From Trema orientale (taxonomy: Eukaryota > Streptophyta > Magnoliopsida > Rosales > Cannabaceae), in assembly GCA_002914845.1 (NCBI GenBank), contig JXTC01000004.1, forward strand, positions 679,846 to 743,845: a stretch of 64,000 nucleotides of DNA, written 5' to 3'. Every line of letters begins with the position of its first letter. Position 1 is the first letter of the stretch. The notes beneath the pieces are model-generated. The model searched no databases. It had not been told where the DNA came from and saw only the letters and a program-made list of their open reading frames with translations. This document shows positions 11,107 to 22,546 of this stretch, in pieces. The translations under genes and the position numbers were made by a program.

Positions 11107-12421
11107 TCATAATAATTTCATATGATCAACATCTTCAATCATTGTTATTCTATCAACATTGTAACCAGTCTGGGTGCCATGTCGGCGATAGCGGAGTTGT
11201 GGCCAAGCTGTGAGCAGCAATAATGGAATCTTATTGGATGGTGGTGGAGTGACGAGTGGTGGCAACGACAAAGCCTCTGGTGACAGCGTTGAAGTGGACT
11301 GTAACTCTGTATCATCAGAAGAGTCAACATTAAGTAGTTCCCAATCTTGTAATGTATCATTAGAAGAGTCAAGCACTCTAGTAGCTGAATGTTCTGATGC
11401 ATCATTAGAAGAGTCGCTATCAAGTACACTGGTCGCTCGTCCAAGTTTCGAATGTTGTGATGTATCACTAGAAGAGTGACTATTAAGCACACTAGTAGCT
11501 GAATGTTCTGATGCATCATTAGAGGAAGAGTCATTATTAAGTACACTGGTTGCTCGTCCAAGTTCCAAATGTTGTGGTGTATTACTAGAAGAGTCACTAT
11601 TAAGCACATTAGTACCTGAATGTTCTAATGCATCATTAGAAGAGCTACTATTAAGCACACTAGTAGCTGAATGTTCTGATGCATCTTTTGAGGAAGAGTC
11701 ATTATTAAGTACGCTGGTTGCTCGTCCATGTTCCAAATGTTGTGATGTATTGTCATCGAAAGAGTTACAATGCACATTAGTAGCTGAATGTTCTGATGCA
11801 TCATTTGAGGAGTTACCATTAGTTGCTCGTCCACGTTTTGAATGTTGTGATGTACCATGAGAAGAGTAATAACGTACTTCACCCCGAAGCATTAAAAGAT
11901 ATTCCGAGAAAGGCAAATAAATTACGTAGCGTGAAAACAGAAAAAGATTGAACGCTGCAGAACCGTAGTAGCTCAACTCCGGTACTGCTTTTGGTGCATT
12001 TGCTATTATCTCTTCAAGGAAGAAGCCCAAAACCAACGCAACAATATAACGGTTTATGGAGAAAGCCCTGGAACCATTATCATTAAATTATTCCTTCTTT
12101 TTTAACTACTCATAATCAATCATATGCATACAAATATTGCACTAAAATTAATTACCACTGAATTTCAGGTAGGCGAAGAAATGAACGCTTTAAATCATGG
12201 AAAATCTTTAAGGCGGTGGAAGGCCCAGCGAGAAAACCGGATGGAACACCAATCACAGCTAACGTAGACGTCGTGAAATTGAACAGCATAAGACGAAAAT
12301 TCTCATCGTAGAGCAAATCACGTATGAAAAGAAAAATATTGAAGTAGGACCACAGTGCAAACATCCATTCCACGGCCACCATTACCGATAAAGACAGCAC
12401 CCACAGAAGCGAGTCAGCCAT
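11107..12421 (-). CDS. Two-exon membrane protein with Ser/Asn/His-rich repeat tail, function unknown
   Basis: Exon 1 is 12156-12421 and exon 2 is 11107-12067. Splicing TG|GTAAT to CCAG|GGCTTTC joins in frame and gives 408 aa. The ATG of MADSLLWV is chosen because the paralogue at 15944 starts at the same place (MAYSLGK). The N-terminal 150 or so residues have hydrophobic stretches (LLWVLSLSVMVAVEWMFALW; YIVALVLGFFL; AAFNLFLFSRYVIYL) suggesting three or more membrane segments. Shared features of the pair are KIFHDLKRSFLRLPE and IIANAPKA. The C-terminal half is tandem repeats alternating TSQHxxxGRATSVLNxDSSS and NDASEHSATSVLN, about nine half-units. I recognise no named family. The repeats could be rapidly evolving. 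Confidence 0.6.
11300..11870 (-). repeat. Coding tandem repeat of about 117 bp
   Basis: Alternating half-repeats are built on GAATGTTCTGATGCATCATTAGAAGAG and GCTCGTCCAAGTTCCAAATGTTGTGATGTATCACT (plus-strand view, read in short pieces). The combined period is close to 117 bp, divisible by three, so the host frame is kept. Other frames and the opposite strand are also fairly open, for which no function need be assumed. Confidence 0.8.
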
Positions 12422-13170
12422 TATTAAAAAATATCTGCTCAAAAAACACCAAAGAATTTAAGTGATGAATAATTAAAATTATGATGATACAATATCTTTC
12501 TCTCTCAATGATCAAACGGAGAACCTAGCTAATTCTTATTGCTTATTACAAAATACAAATGCATGCATGTTGTTTTCATTCATTCCTAGGTTCTCCACAG
12601 AAACTAGAAAAAATTAAATAAATAAATATTCACGAGAAAGAAAATTGCCAATAAAAAGGTAAACGGATCCACTGTTACGATCTACATCTTTTAAATTTTC
12701 AATAAAATGCCTATTTGTGTGTGTATATGTTTAACATATTATGCTTAACCTGCTAATTAAGCATCAAAATCCGTGACATATAAACGTTAAAGCCGTATTA
12801 TTATTCGTTTGAAAACTAGATCGAATCGAAGAGTATAGCAACTTACTAGATGAATTCTGTTAGGGTTCCACCGCGAATGAATGAGAAATACCTCCGAAGA
12901 CTCAAAAGACAATGTTAGCAAATTTTTATTCAACTTTCTAGGTATTCTCGTAATATAGCACTTTATATTTATAAAAAGTTAAATTTTTCGAAACATAAAG
13001 TACGTACAGCAATAAAATCGGGAAACTGTAGTAATTAATAAATTTTCCATAAATAAAAACATCAAACGAGTAACGAGGAATTAAATTGAAAGAATTAAAA
13101 TAATTTCCACTCGCAAATTATACAAAATAATTACAGAGAGGAAACCTACCTGAAACATATAGCAAATGAA

Positions 13171-14884
13171 AGTAGCGACTTGGAAAGATCAACGATATGT
13201 TATTTTTTTTTTTAGGCTCTAGTTTTGTTTCCATACAGTTCCATACCAATGATTATATCATTCATGGTTGACTCTATTTCAATTTTCGGATATCCTTATA
13301 ATATCGTACGATATATTATTTTAATTATTTTTTCAGAAAAGGAAATTGTCTATATTTTCACACGATAATTCACAATTCGAATGAGGAGATCAGGTTAGTT
13401 TCGAATGTATATTAGTTTTATCACGACTCAAACCTTGGGTCAATGGCAGAATAAGAATTTCACCTAAATTGAAAACTACTTGATTTATTATAAAAATATC
13501 TAAAAAGTTCAATTGGAAAAAACAATCAATTTTAAAAGAGTATTTGGAATTCCAGCTAGTAAACTTCTCCCATAATTCATATTCACCATTAAACATAGAC
13601 TGAATAATAAAAAAAACCTATAAATTCATGTATCATCATCCACTGCCAAGTATTAAATACTAATATGACATACATAGAGTTTACATATATAGTTCGAATA
13701 GTATTCTTGGTTAATGCTACATCGTCTACTTAATTTAAAGATAACAACATAAACACCAAACTTAAATCCAAGCTCCCCAGCACTATCAAGACACGATCTA
13801 CATGAAGAAATAACCTTCTAATCAGTTGCCTGGTTACCCCAAATCGAACTGGACACCACCTGAAGAGGGAAGATAGGGGATGAGCATACAATACCTAGTA
13901 GATAAATAAATAGTTATCTTATTTGAAAATCATTTTGTAATGAAAAGTACTTGCATGGTTAGTTTAGTCTAAAACAAGTTTGCAAACCATATATATATTG
14001 CATTTCTAAATCCGGTGATCCATATATATATATATATAAATACGAAAACATAATTATAAAATCAATACTAACTCATAATGCACATGATACAAATCAACCC
14101 ATATCCATGAACTCGCATCCTCTCATCATGAGGTTTTTATACAAAAATTAGTATAAAACGAAGGTAACTGAGTCCTTACTTAATAGTGATAGTCATATGA
14201 GACGATCGAGTAGTCATGGTATCTCTTGAGGGTTAGATGGAGGGTTGAGGAGAAATTTCAAGTCTCGACCCACTTGCTTGAGAGGATGACTTTTCCAATA
14301 GAGCTTCAAATGGCAATTTTGGGGCCACAAGTACGTTCCTAGCATCGAAAATAGCAGGTTAGCTATATAACTTATCAACTCGGAGCTAGGACGAAATCCA
14401 AGCCTTGACACGCAAATCGAGGCATCCCGAGTCCTAGTATCTCGAGACTTATGCCTATGATAAAGTATCTCAGTATTATATATCAATGCTCGTTTCTCGA
14501 CCTTACTAAGCTCAAATTTGAAATAGAAATTTGTTTCGAGGTCCGAGCAAAATTTGAGCATTTTATAATTGAAACATTATTAAAACATGAGTTAAAGGAT
14601 TTTAAGTGCAAAAGTTAATCATATAATTGAAACATAACTAAGAAAATAAAAGCTTTGAATTTGAAATAACCGTTCTAAATTTTGACAAGTTTAATCTGAA
14701 CTTGTAAAAGAACCTGTTTACAAGTTAAGTAAAAGTTAAAGGATTTAATTACTAAAATTGGAGAATTAAGGATCTAATTATCTCAACAAAGATAGTTCGG
14801 GGACCAAATGAGCCATTAACGCTTCCGAGTTTTGAATTTCAATGTTTTTTTTTTCCGGCTATTTCTTTAAAAAGAATATTTTCT
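13171..14884. other. Spacer of the inverted duplication
   Basis: This is non-coding. It contains a (TA)n run near 14020, a moderately GC block at about 13740-13900 (with GGGGATGAGCATACAATACC) and another at about 14210-14540 (AAATCGAGGCATCCCGAGTC). Both look like remnants of a retrotransposon or LTR, but I could not identify termini. Confidence 0.35.
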
Positions 14885-15297
14885 ATATATTAATTTAGGT
14901 AGGTTTCATCATTATTCATGATCTTTGTACTACGCATAATATGATAAAGGAAATTATTTAATTCTTTCAATTTAATTCCTTGTTACTCGTTCGATGTTTT
15001 TATTTTTGGAAATTTCTTAATCTGTATAGATTCCTGGTTTTCTAGCTATATATATTTCTCTATTTTTTATACAATTTAAGTTATTATAAATACGAAAGTG
15101 CTATATTACGTGAATAGTTAGAATAAAATTTGCTTGCATTCTCTTCTGAGTCTTCGGAGGTACTTCTCATTCAATTCATCCGCAGTGGGAATCCTAGAAG
15201 AAATTCATCTCGTAAGTTTCTATGCTTTTCGATTCTCTAAAACTCAAACAAGTAATCAAACCGATGTAACATTCATATGTCATGGATTTTGATGCTT

Positions 15298-15615
15298 AAT
15301 TAGGTTACGTAGGAACCATTATCCTCGATGCTGGAGGTCGTGGGTTCAAATCTGGGTGACTCCCTTTGGGAGTCTTAAATGTAAAGAAAACCTATGTCAG
15401 CCTAGTATCCCTACTTTAGGCCCCAGGATGCCGTGTTCGGATGAAGTTTAGATGACTCACTCTACCGACCGGTGGTGGTGACTCACCTGTAGAGTCTTGG
15501 GGAATATTCTTGAACGGGGTTAGAGATTCTAGAGTCACACCCAGGAAGGGTAGCTACGTTGGTCTCTCTTTCCTCCCGTTTATTCATAAAAAAAAAAAAT
15601 TAGGTTGCGAAGGAA
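15298..15615 (+). mobile_element. SINE with poly-A tail and 18-bp target duplication
   Basis: A body of about 280 bp (15316-15597) has a box-B-like GGTTCAAATC at about 15352, ends in a run of A (15587-15599), and lies between imperfect direct repeats AATTAGGTTACGTAGGAA and AATTAGGTTGCGAAGGAA (two mismatches). Short length, no ORF, a Pol III-type internal motif, an A tail and long target duplications are what define a SINE. The left arm of the inverted duplication lacks it. Confidence 0.75.
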
Positions 15616-15943
15616 TAATATGTTACCCACAAATATGTGTATATATATATATTCGTTGTTTTGTTATAAAAATTTTTAAAGTAATTTAAGAGTGATTTTC
15701 ATCTGTTTACCCATTCATAGGCATTATTCTCTCGTGATTTTTTTTTTTTTTTTTTTTTACATTTTTTTTAAGTTTCTGTGGGAACCTTGGAGATTGGAAT
15801 GCATGGGAACCATATGCATTTATGAGCAACAAGAATTAGGCTCCTCGTTTGGTCATTGAGAAAGATAATATTATTAATTATAACTATAATTAAAATGATT
15901 CACTTAAATATTTTTGGGCTTTTTGAGCAGACTTTTTTCAATA

Positions 15944-17450
15944 ATGGCTTACTCGCTTGGGAAGTTGATTCCGATGTTGGTGATGATGGCGGTTGCGGAA
16001 TGGACTTTCGCACTGTTTTACTTCTTCAAATTTTTTGTTTGCTCAAATGATCCGCTCTCTGCTGAGATTCTCAGACCTAGGCTTTGGATGATGTTGGGTC
16101 GTTTCACGAATTTTATGTTAGCAAAGTTTGGTATAGCTAAAGCTGGACCTGCCACCCTCTTAGAGGCTTTCAAGATTTTCCATGAGTTAAAGCGTTCATT
16201 GCTTCGCCTACCTAAAATTCGGTGGTGACTAACTAATTTTACTGCTATTGTCTAGTTTCTTCCAAGATATATATAATTAATTAACACTTTATACGCATAT
16301 TAGTCTTAAACATTTGCATATTAACTTAGTTACCTTTATTTCTTATCTTGTCTTCGATAGGATGATCTATACATATGATTAATTATGGCTGGTAATTAAA
16401 AAGAAACAAATAGTAATTTTAGGTCATGCATTTATTAAAAAGATCTATTTCCTTGTACAACAAACTTTGTGTCTTAGTATATGTCAATTGTTTCATTTCA
16501 CAAGTGCATTTTAATTTATTTACTGACCATAATATATTTGTTTAATGGTTCCAGGGCTTACTCCGTAAGGCGTTATATTGTCCCATTTATCATGGGATTC
16601 TTCCTTAGGCAGATAATGGCAAATGCACCAAAAGCACACTAATATGGTTTTGCAGCTTTCAGTCTTCTTATGGTTTCGCGCTACATATGTTTTATTTTCG
16701 CAACATCTCTTGAATCTTAGGAGTGAATTTTATAGTGACTCTTCTATTGGTACACCACAACATTTAAATCGTGGATGAGTAACTAGAGTACTGTTATGTT
16801 TAGTTGAGAGGAAAGAAAAAAAAATTGTGAGGGAGAGAAAATGCATAAGATGGAGAAGAGAATTAATTTCCATGAAAGAAAATGTTAACATAATGAAATT
16901 ACAAAATTCGCTCATTTTGAATACTATTAATTTGTTTTGACATTGAAAGCAAATGTTTAATTGTCTATTCATGGTAAATATCTCTATTTTTTTCTCCAAT
17001 TTGGAGATGATAAAACTAGTGAGACCACATTTGTGTTTTATACAATTTTTCTTTCTGTCGTCTATTCTCTCTTACCAAACACCTATCTACAGTTCTAATA
17101 TTTTTTTCAACTTTCCCTCTGCCCTTTTTTCTCCTTCCACTTTTCTCTGGAGCAAACATTAGCCTTCTATGGACAAAGATTCATTTCAAGGTCCCCAACA
17201 TAGGAATTTATTTATTACAATTATTGTTCTTGCTCATGTAATTTCAATTTTCAATTTTTTTATTCAATATTTTGTGGTGTGGCACAACATTGTCGTACTT
17301 AATATTGGAGCTTTCGTGATATATCTCAACATTTCGAACATGAGAAACGAAGTGTGCTTACCAGTGACCCCTCCAATGATACATCGTAACATTCAGAATT
17401 TGGACTACCAACTAGTGTGCTTAATTGTGAATCACCTCATAGGCAAGGAA
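15944..17450 (+). pseudogene. Broken paralogue of the 408-aa membrane protein
   Basis: Exon 1 (15944-16224) is intact and reads MAYSLGKLIPMLVMMAVAEW, then KIFHELKRSLLRLPKIRW, with 93 complete codons and the same phase as the paralogue. Exon 2 starts after CCAG at 16555 and reads AYSVRRYIVPFIMGFFL and IMANAPKA, then hits TAA at GCACACTAA because a few bases are missing. Downstream, repeat-tail remnants survive out of frame: GTPQHLNRG near 16750 and SNDTS with SVLN near 17365-17430. Between them is an inserted element. The gene cannot make the full product, although a short two-exon protein of about 115 aa is conceivable. Confidence 0.8.
16795..17163. mobile_element. Probable MITE inside the pseudogene tail
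   Basis: The sequence separates two blocks of repeat-tail homology that are contiguous in the minus-strand paralogue. Its ends, TGTTATGTTTAGTTGAGAGG and (inverted) GGCTAATGTTTGCTCCAGAG, are imperfect inverted repeats of the GGCTATGTTTGGT type. Target duplications are not clear. Confidence 0.5.
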
Positions 17451-17553
17451 GGGAAGAAAAAAAGACAGAGAATAAAGAAAGCTAAGATTAGCTTTGTTGC
17501 GTGCTTTTCAATTTTAATAATCATCTTCTCATATATGTGTTTTATTTCTCGTC

Positions 17554-17597
<44 letters not shown>

Positions 17598-18066
17598 TGC
17601 ATGGTTGAAGCGGGAGAAACAAATGCAGCCCCTTTTCAAGCAAGTCCAATGGGCTTTATTTATGTATTTGACTGGACTTTGGATTCCATTCTATTTATTT
17701 ATGTGCACTTTATGGAGACAATTTCATTAGTATATCGGTCTTATTGGCACAATTATAAACATACAAACCATTTCCCATGACAATATACTAGTAATTATTA
17801 CCTCAAAACGAAAGAAATTGTCCACTTACAAATTAAACGATCAAATAAACAGTCAAGTCGATATAGAAATCTTCCTGTAGAAATCATATATATGATAGTT
17901 AATAAAATGTCACGTGCCAAAACTATAAGTGCAAAACATAGAAGTAATAGTCAATATCTAGAAATCACAGCCAAACTCAAGCAGGCAACAAAGAAGTATT
18001 TTAATGATAATATCCAGAACCTACAGCCAAACTCAAGCCTGATATATCCAGAAACTGTGCCCAAAC
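17451..18066. other. Intergenic with (ATT)n microsatellite
   Basis: A run of about 15 ATT units lies near 17553-17597. The rest is AT-rich with no supportable gene. A 203-codon open frame crossing this region owes part of its length to the ATT run, read as isoleucines. Confidence 0.7.
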
Positions 18067-19465
18067 TCAGGCCGGCAACTCTCTACCTCCACCTCCATAG
18101 CGATGAATAAGGAGAGCAAAGAAAATCATAGCCGAAACGAGTGCCGAAAGGAAAAACCGGAAATCAAACCGACGGCAACTCCAAAGCCATCCAATCCACA
18201 TAGTGAGCGCCCCCAAAACAAATCCCAGAGTGTACAAAATCACAGGCCTAACTCCAAGCAGCACAGTCATGAAGCCCGTAGACCGCAATACCAGGAACAA
18301 CCCCAATAACAGGACACATGTGTATGACCAGAATATGCAACTACTGTAACTCCAAAGCCACCATCCAATCCACATGAGGAGCGCCGCCAAAACGAATCCC
18401 AGAGTGTATAAAATCACTGGCCTAACTCCAAGCAGCACAGTCATGAAGCCAGTAGATCGCAATACCAGGAACAACCCTAATAACAAGACAAATGTGTAAC
18501 ACCAGAATATGCAACTGCTATAGCTCCACAGGAATAATCCTCCCAATGTAGCGATCACTACTGCTATAGTGCATCCCACAATAACACCCGAAATCAACAG
18601 CCAACTACCTAGCAGCCCAGTCAAGAGGTCCATAAACTGCAATAGGAGTATCAACAGCCCCAAGAAGATCTGGACAGCTGTCGAGCACCTGCTGAGAGCG
18701 ACCTGAAGTAGGGCAATCAACCAAAGTTGTCGCGTACCTGAAATGGAAATTGACCAATATAGAGAATCTAATAAATAGAAAACCAGTGAAATAAACCGGC
18801 AAAAAGAGAAGAAGATAATGACTAAAGATTTTAGAGAAAGTCTGCAATGGAATAGTGCTCTGCTCAGGTTGGTTACTGAGCTTAGAGAAAAGAATGAATA
18901 TAATAACTCAATTCAAAAGTTACAGGGTACCACTACAATAAACCCTAGACATGTGTCATAAAGAAAAGAGTAACAACTCTTAACAAAAGTTATACAAAGA
19001 ATTAGAGAACCAATTACATAAATTAATTAGATGAATTAGCTACTATAACAAACAATTAGTTAATTATATGAATTAACTATTATAACAACAATTAATTATA
19101 ATACATAAAAAATTAGAAAGTGACAATTAGGCGTACTAATTAATATTGTCATAAAAAGCAATTAGACACGCGTATTAATTAATGAACACTTACCAAATTT
19201 CATGCTCTACGAGGCCACAGAAATTGAACAACTCTGCATAACTCCTAAAACCAAATGGCACTCTCACAGCTGCGGAAATAATCAGCATCCACCAATAGAC
19301 AAGAAGGATACCAAGGAATACTGACATAATCAACGGCATCTCCCCTCCAGAAGAATAAATGAAGATGAACATGAAGGTGGATATCCACCTAATGAGTGAA
19401 TGACCAGGTGCGGTCGGGATCCCTCTTCGTCGAAGAATGCGTCTTATCCATAATCGATCGACTTG

Positions 19466-19496
<31 letters not shown>

Positions 19497-20143
19497 CACA
19501 CAAAAACATATATTAACTTGATTTGATAACCCTGAGCAAAATTGGTTGGTAGCTAGAAACTTTTCTTTAAAAAAAATAAAATAAAAAAATAAAAAAACCT
19601 TAAAATTCCCAGAAACCTGCAACTCTAGCGATCTACCCATGAATTGCACAAAACTAGCGACCAAAACACTATCCATTGGCTTTTTAGACCATTTATTGTG
19701 CTCTCACCTAGCTTGGACGGAGACATAGCTGGCTCTCCTGCGATTTCGAATACTTACTCATCAGATCTGCTCTCCACCTCCTACTCTCACCTTACCAGAA
19801 AATTTTTCCTCTATTCGCCATGGCGGGGACGCCATACTCGGCGGAGACGCTACTAAGAGCGTGAGGTTGAGTTTATAAGGATCATCAACCATGAAAAGAA
19901 ACACAGACATGTACATATATAAAAAATATTAATATATATATATATTTTGTATGTATAGACAATGGGAAATAGTTCAAAACTACCTGGAGCTGCTGCCGTG
20001 CGAGATCCACTCGTGCCGGAAATGAGGAAGCCGCCGCCGGTTCTCTTGCCTGGAAAGAGGGAACCAGGTGCCTCTACTGTCTGAAGGGAAGAAACACTCC
20101 TTTCCCCGGGTCCGTAGGGATGAGGGGTGGCAATATAGGTCAT
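18067..20143 (-). CDS. Four-exon multi-pass membrane protein, function unknown
   Basis: My model joins 19984-20143, 19796-19852, 19194-19461 and 18067-18691 on the minus strand. All junctions are GT-AG and the phases agree, giving 1110 bases or 369 aa. Exon 3 carries RRILRRRGIPTAPGHSLIRW and a membrane segment (MPLIMSVFLGILLVYWWMLI). Exon 4 is almost entirely hydrophobic. A block of 58 codons (SSCIFW, VLLLGLFLVLRSTGFMTVLL, RPVILYTLGFVL, MWIGW) is repeated twice in frame, and the protein ends near RYGGGGRELPA. The last acceptor is ambiguous: using the AG at 18738 instead of 18692 gives an early stop at 18605 and about 232 aa. The start could be the upstream ATG, which lies in MITE sequence, or MASPPW at 19835 (310 aa). 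I recognise no named family. Confidence 0.5.
18245..18592 (-). repeat. In-frame 174-bp tandem duplication of a transmembrane block
   Basis: GGCCTAACTCCAAGCAGCAC occurs at 18245 and 18419, a period of 174 bases (58 codons). The two copies differ at only a few sites. The duplication adds a whole hydrophobic hairpin to the protein. Confidence 0.8.
19470..19502. repeat. Poly-A / (AC)n microsatellite in an intron
   Basis: On the minus strand this is a (GT)n-T tract directly before the CAAG acceptor at 19462, so it doubles as the polypyrimidine tract of the third exon. It also produces spurious VCVCVFFFF peptide frames. Confidence 0.8.
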
Positions 20144-20500
20144 GACACGATAACACGACTCAAAATCCGCACGATTAACTGAACCTGCTTGACACGAAAT
20201 TGACTCGAATTGACACGATTAAGTAATTTTTTAATAAATTATATTAAATAATTATTTTCAAAAAAATATTTTTTCATGAATTTTTTTGTAAATAAAATAA
20301 AAAACATAAAGCTAATGAACTAATTTCTCTTACTATAGTAAAACTTAATTAAAAAAATTGAGTAAACTAACAATTATACTATTTATATACGTTTTGACCT
20401 ATCAATCTGCACGTCGTTTTCATTAAATAGGTACACATAGGTTAACCTGTTAACGACACGATTTAATTAGGTTATACACGACACGACACAGATTGCCACC
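20126..20500. mobile_element. Small hAT-like element with CACGACACG motifs
   Basis: Terminal inverted repeats GGTGGCAAT (20126-20134) and ATTGCCACC (20492-20500) enclose AT-rich DNA with many GACACGA motifs near both ends. This layout is common in plant hAT-type MITEs. I see no target duplication, so it is probably old. Its left end overlaps the first ATG of the gene at 18067-20143. Confidence 0.6.
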
Positions 20501-22546
20501 TAACACACCCTGTACACAAGTCACCTTCTTATACACCTTCTAATATAATATATATACATATATAGAGAGAGAGAGACTCACCCGTTTCTATTGGGATTCG
20601 AGACAAAGAGGCCTTTCAGAAATCCCAGGGCCCCACGCGTGATTTTATTTCTCTCTCTTCACCTAACTCGCTCCCTTTTTTATTTTTCTTCATTTGTTTT
20701 ATGCTTTTATGCTTTTTTGTTTTTTTTTTTTGTCTTTTTCTAAGCTTTTGTCTTTTCCTTCTATACTTTACACTGCATGCCGCTCCATTGAAGAATAACC
20801 CCCACTCCAGAGCCAAAAAAAGAAGAATGACCCCCACTAAATTCCATATCACACAAATAAAAAGAAAGAATCAAGTTTATAGAGACTTCAATTCGGATGA
20901 TATATAAAATCCATAGCATGACTTTTTATATTATTTCTCCTTGTATTGAAAGTGGATTTTTGTTAATTTTTCTTTGGAATACCTCTGTATATACTGCAAG
21001 TCGCTTTTTATGCAGTTATATATATATAGATGTACTTTAGATATGGTCCTACGAGTGGATAAGTTAATAATCAAACTTAATGTCTGATATTGCTCGCAAA
21101 AGAATGTCACACCAAAAAATATTCAAAAGAAAACTCACATATATATGCTTTGCATGTCCTTGTGAGCGGATGAGTTTATAATCAAACATAATTTGTTATT
21201 TTGCTGGTAAAAAAATCTCACCCCAAAAAATATTCGAAAGCACAAAAATAGCATGTTCTAGTAGATAAGAAATCTTATGCAAGAAAAATAATAATGACAT
21301 CTCGATTTTAACCACAAAGCACATTTTACATAATGGGCTATAGGCCGCTGAATTTAAACAAAAACTCTTTTTGTGCAAATTTGTTTTGCATACATAGTTA
21401 GCTACCAAACTAGTAACCTTTGTTTGGTGGCCCCTTCCATTTAAACTTGTCCGCATATGATTTTTTTTTTTTTTTTTTGATGTTGTCTGCATATGATTTA
21501 GGCTGCGGAGAATTGAAAAGGAATAATTAACGTACGTCAGTATCATAAAATAACAAACTAAAACAGAACCGAAATTATAGATGGCACCAATCTAATGCTG
21601 TGAAACTGGTTAAAAGGATTCGACCCGGAGTGTGGGACCGGAATAATATAATCTGCATGTAAATACAACAAAGTAAGCTTTATATGTAAATAAAGATAAT
21701 CAAGGGTTTTTAGCATAATTGTACCCATATTTTTTGCAAATCGGTATAAAATGGTCTCTGAGTTTTATTTTAGACAATTAGGTCCTTCAGTTTTAAAAGT
21801 TTTAGCAATTTAATCTCTTACATTTGTAGTTGTTAAATAATCGATAAAACTAAAGCATGTGCAAGTTACATACAATATTTTTCAACAGCAAAATCGATAT
21901 TTTACTAGCACTAATTGGTTGGAAATGGATATAAAAAGAAATCTTAAGAGTTCAAAAATTGAAAAATTCATTTCCAAATCAAATTAGTGCTAGTGAAATA
22001 ACGTTTTTGAAATAACGTTTTTATTCTAAAAAAAAAAAGAAATAACATTTTTGAATATTATAAAAAATATACTTCATCGAATGGCATCGAATTTCATTGA
22101 AATTCATCTCGATGTTAGTTGGGGCGGCTATTTCAAATTTCCAAAAATTCGTAGAAATTGACCCAAATTTTATATTTAATGCAGAATTAACCACAGAACA
22201 TCTCGAAATTCAAATACCAACTATTTTAAACTATACTCATTACATTTTTCTAAGCTTTAATTTTTAAGAAAATTATTTAATTGAGAGAAAATTGAAGATT
22301 GAGAGGAAGCATAGAAGAAGAGAAAGGCAAGAACGAGCAAAAGTGAAAGAAAGCTAGGTCTAAGTTTCGAGGGTATTTAAGTCTTTTTAGGGAATTCTAG
22401 TCATATTTTTTGAAGTTTTATTGTGGTAGTCATACGATTGTAAATAGGGTTCATTCCGAATATATTTTATAAAATTTCTCAAATAAAGCCGTTCAAACCA
22501 TTTGTTTGGTTCTTTTAGACACATGCTTAGCCTTTTTTTTTTTAAG
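20501..22546. other. Intergenic, AT-rich
   Basis: No gene is seen. A CT-rich stretch with TTTTT runs at about 20650-20770 gives low-complexity frames. At about 22080-22360 lies a copy of a dispersed repeat that recurs at about 62430-63030. It shares GCATCGAATT, GTAGAAATTGA, AATGCAGAATTAAC and a GAGAG-rich tail. Confidence 0.6.

Larger units (their letters stand above)
11107..13170 (-). repeat. Inverted duplication, left arm
   Basis: This arm includes the 408-aa gene and its upstream region. Upstream landmarks match the complement of the right arm: GAGAAATACCTCCGAAGACTC (12870s) with GAGTCTTCGGAGGTACTTCTC (about 15150), and GAGTAACGAGGAATTAAATT (13067) with AATTTAATTCCTTGTTACTC (about 14970). 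Homology ends near GGAAACCTACC at about 13150. Confidence 0.8.
14885..17450 (+). repeat. Inverted duplication, right arm
   Basis: This is the counterpart of 11107-13170 in the opposite orientation. It has gained a SINE (15316-15597) and a probable MITE (about 16795-17163) since the duplication, which explains its greater length. The last recognisable repeat-tail homology is near 17345-17440. Confidence 0.8.

Noticed and set aside
11145..11882. Other open frames on both strands over the 408-aa gene's repeats
   Set aside because: They follow from a repeat period divisible by three. The spliced 408-codon frame joins properly to the conserved membrane exon and the others do not.
17169..17780. 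203-codon open frame on the plus strand
   Set aside because: Part of it is repeat-tail remnant read out of frame and part is an (ATT)n run read as isoleucine. No conserved domain, and it crosses pseudogene sequence.
19190..19676. Minus-strand frames beginning with VCVCVFFFF peptides
   Set aside because: The start is the (AC)n/poly-A microsatellite in the intron. Only the part downstream of the CAAG acceptor is exon.
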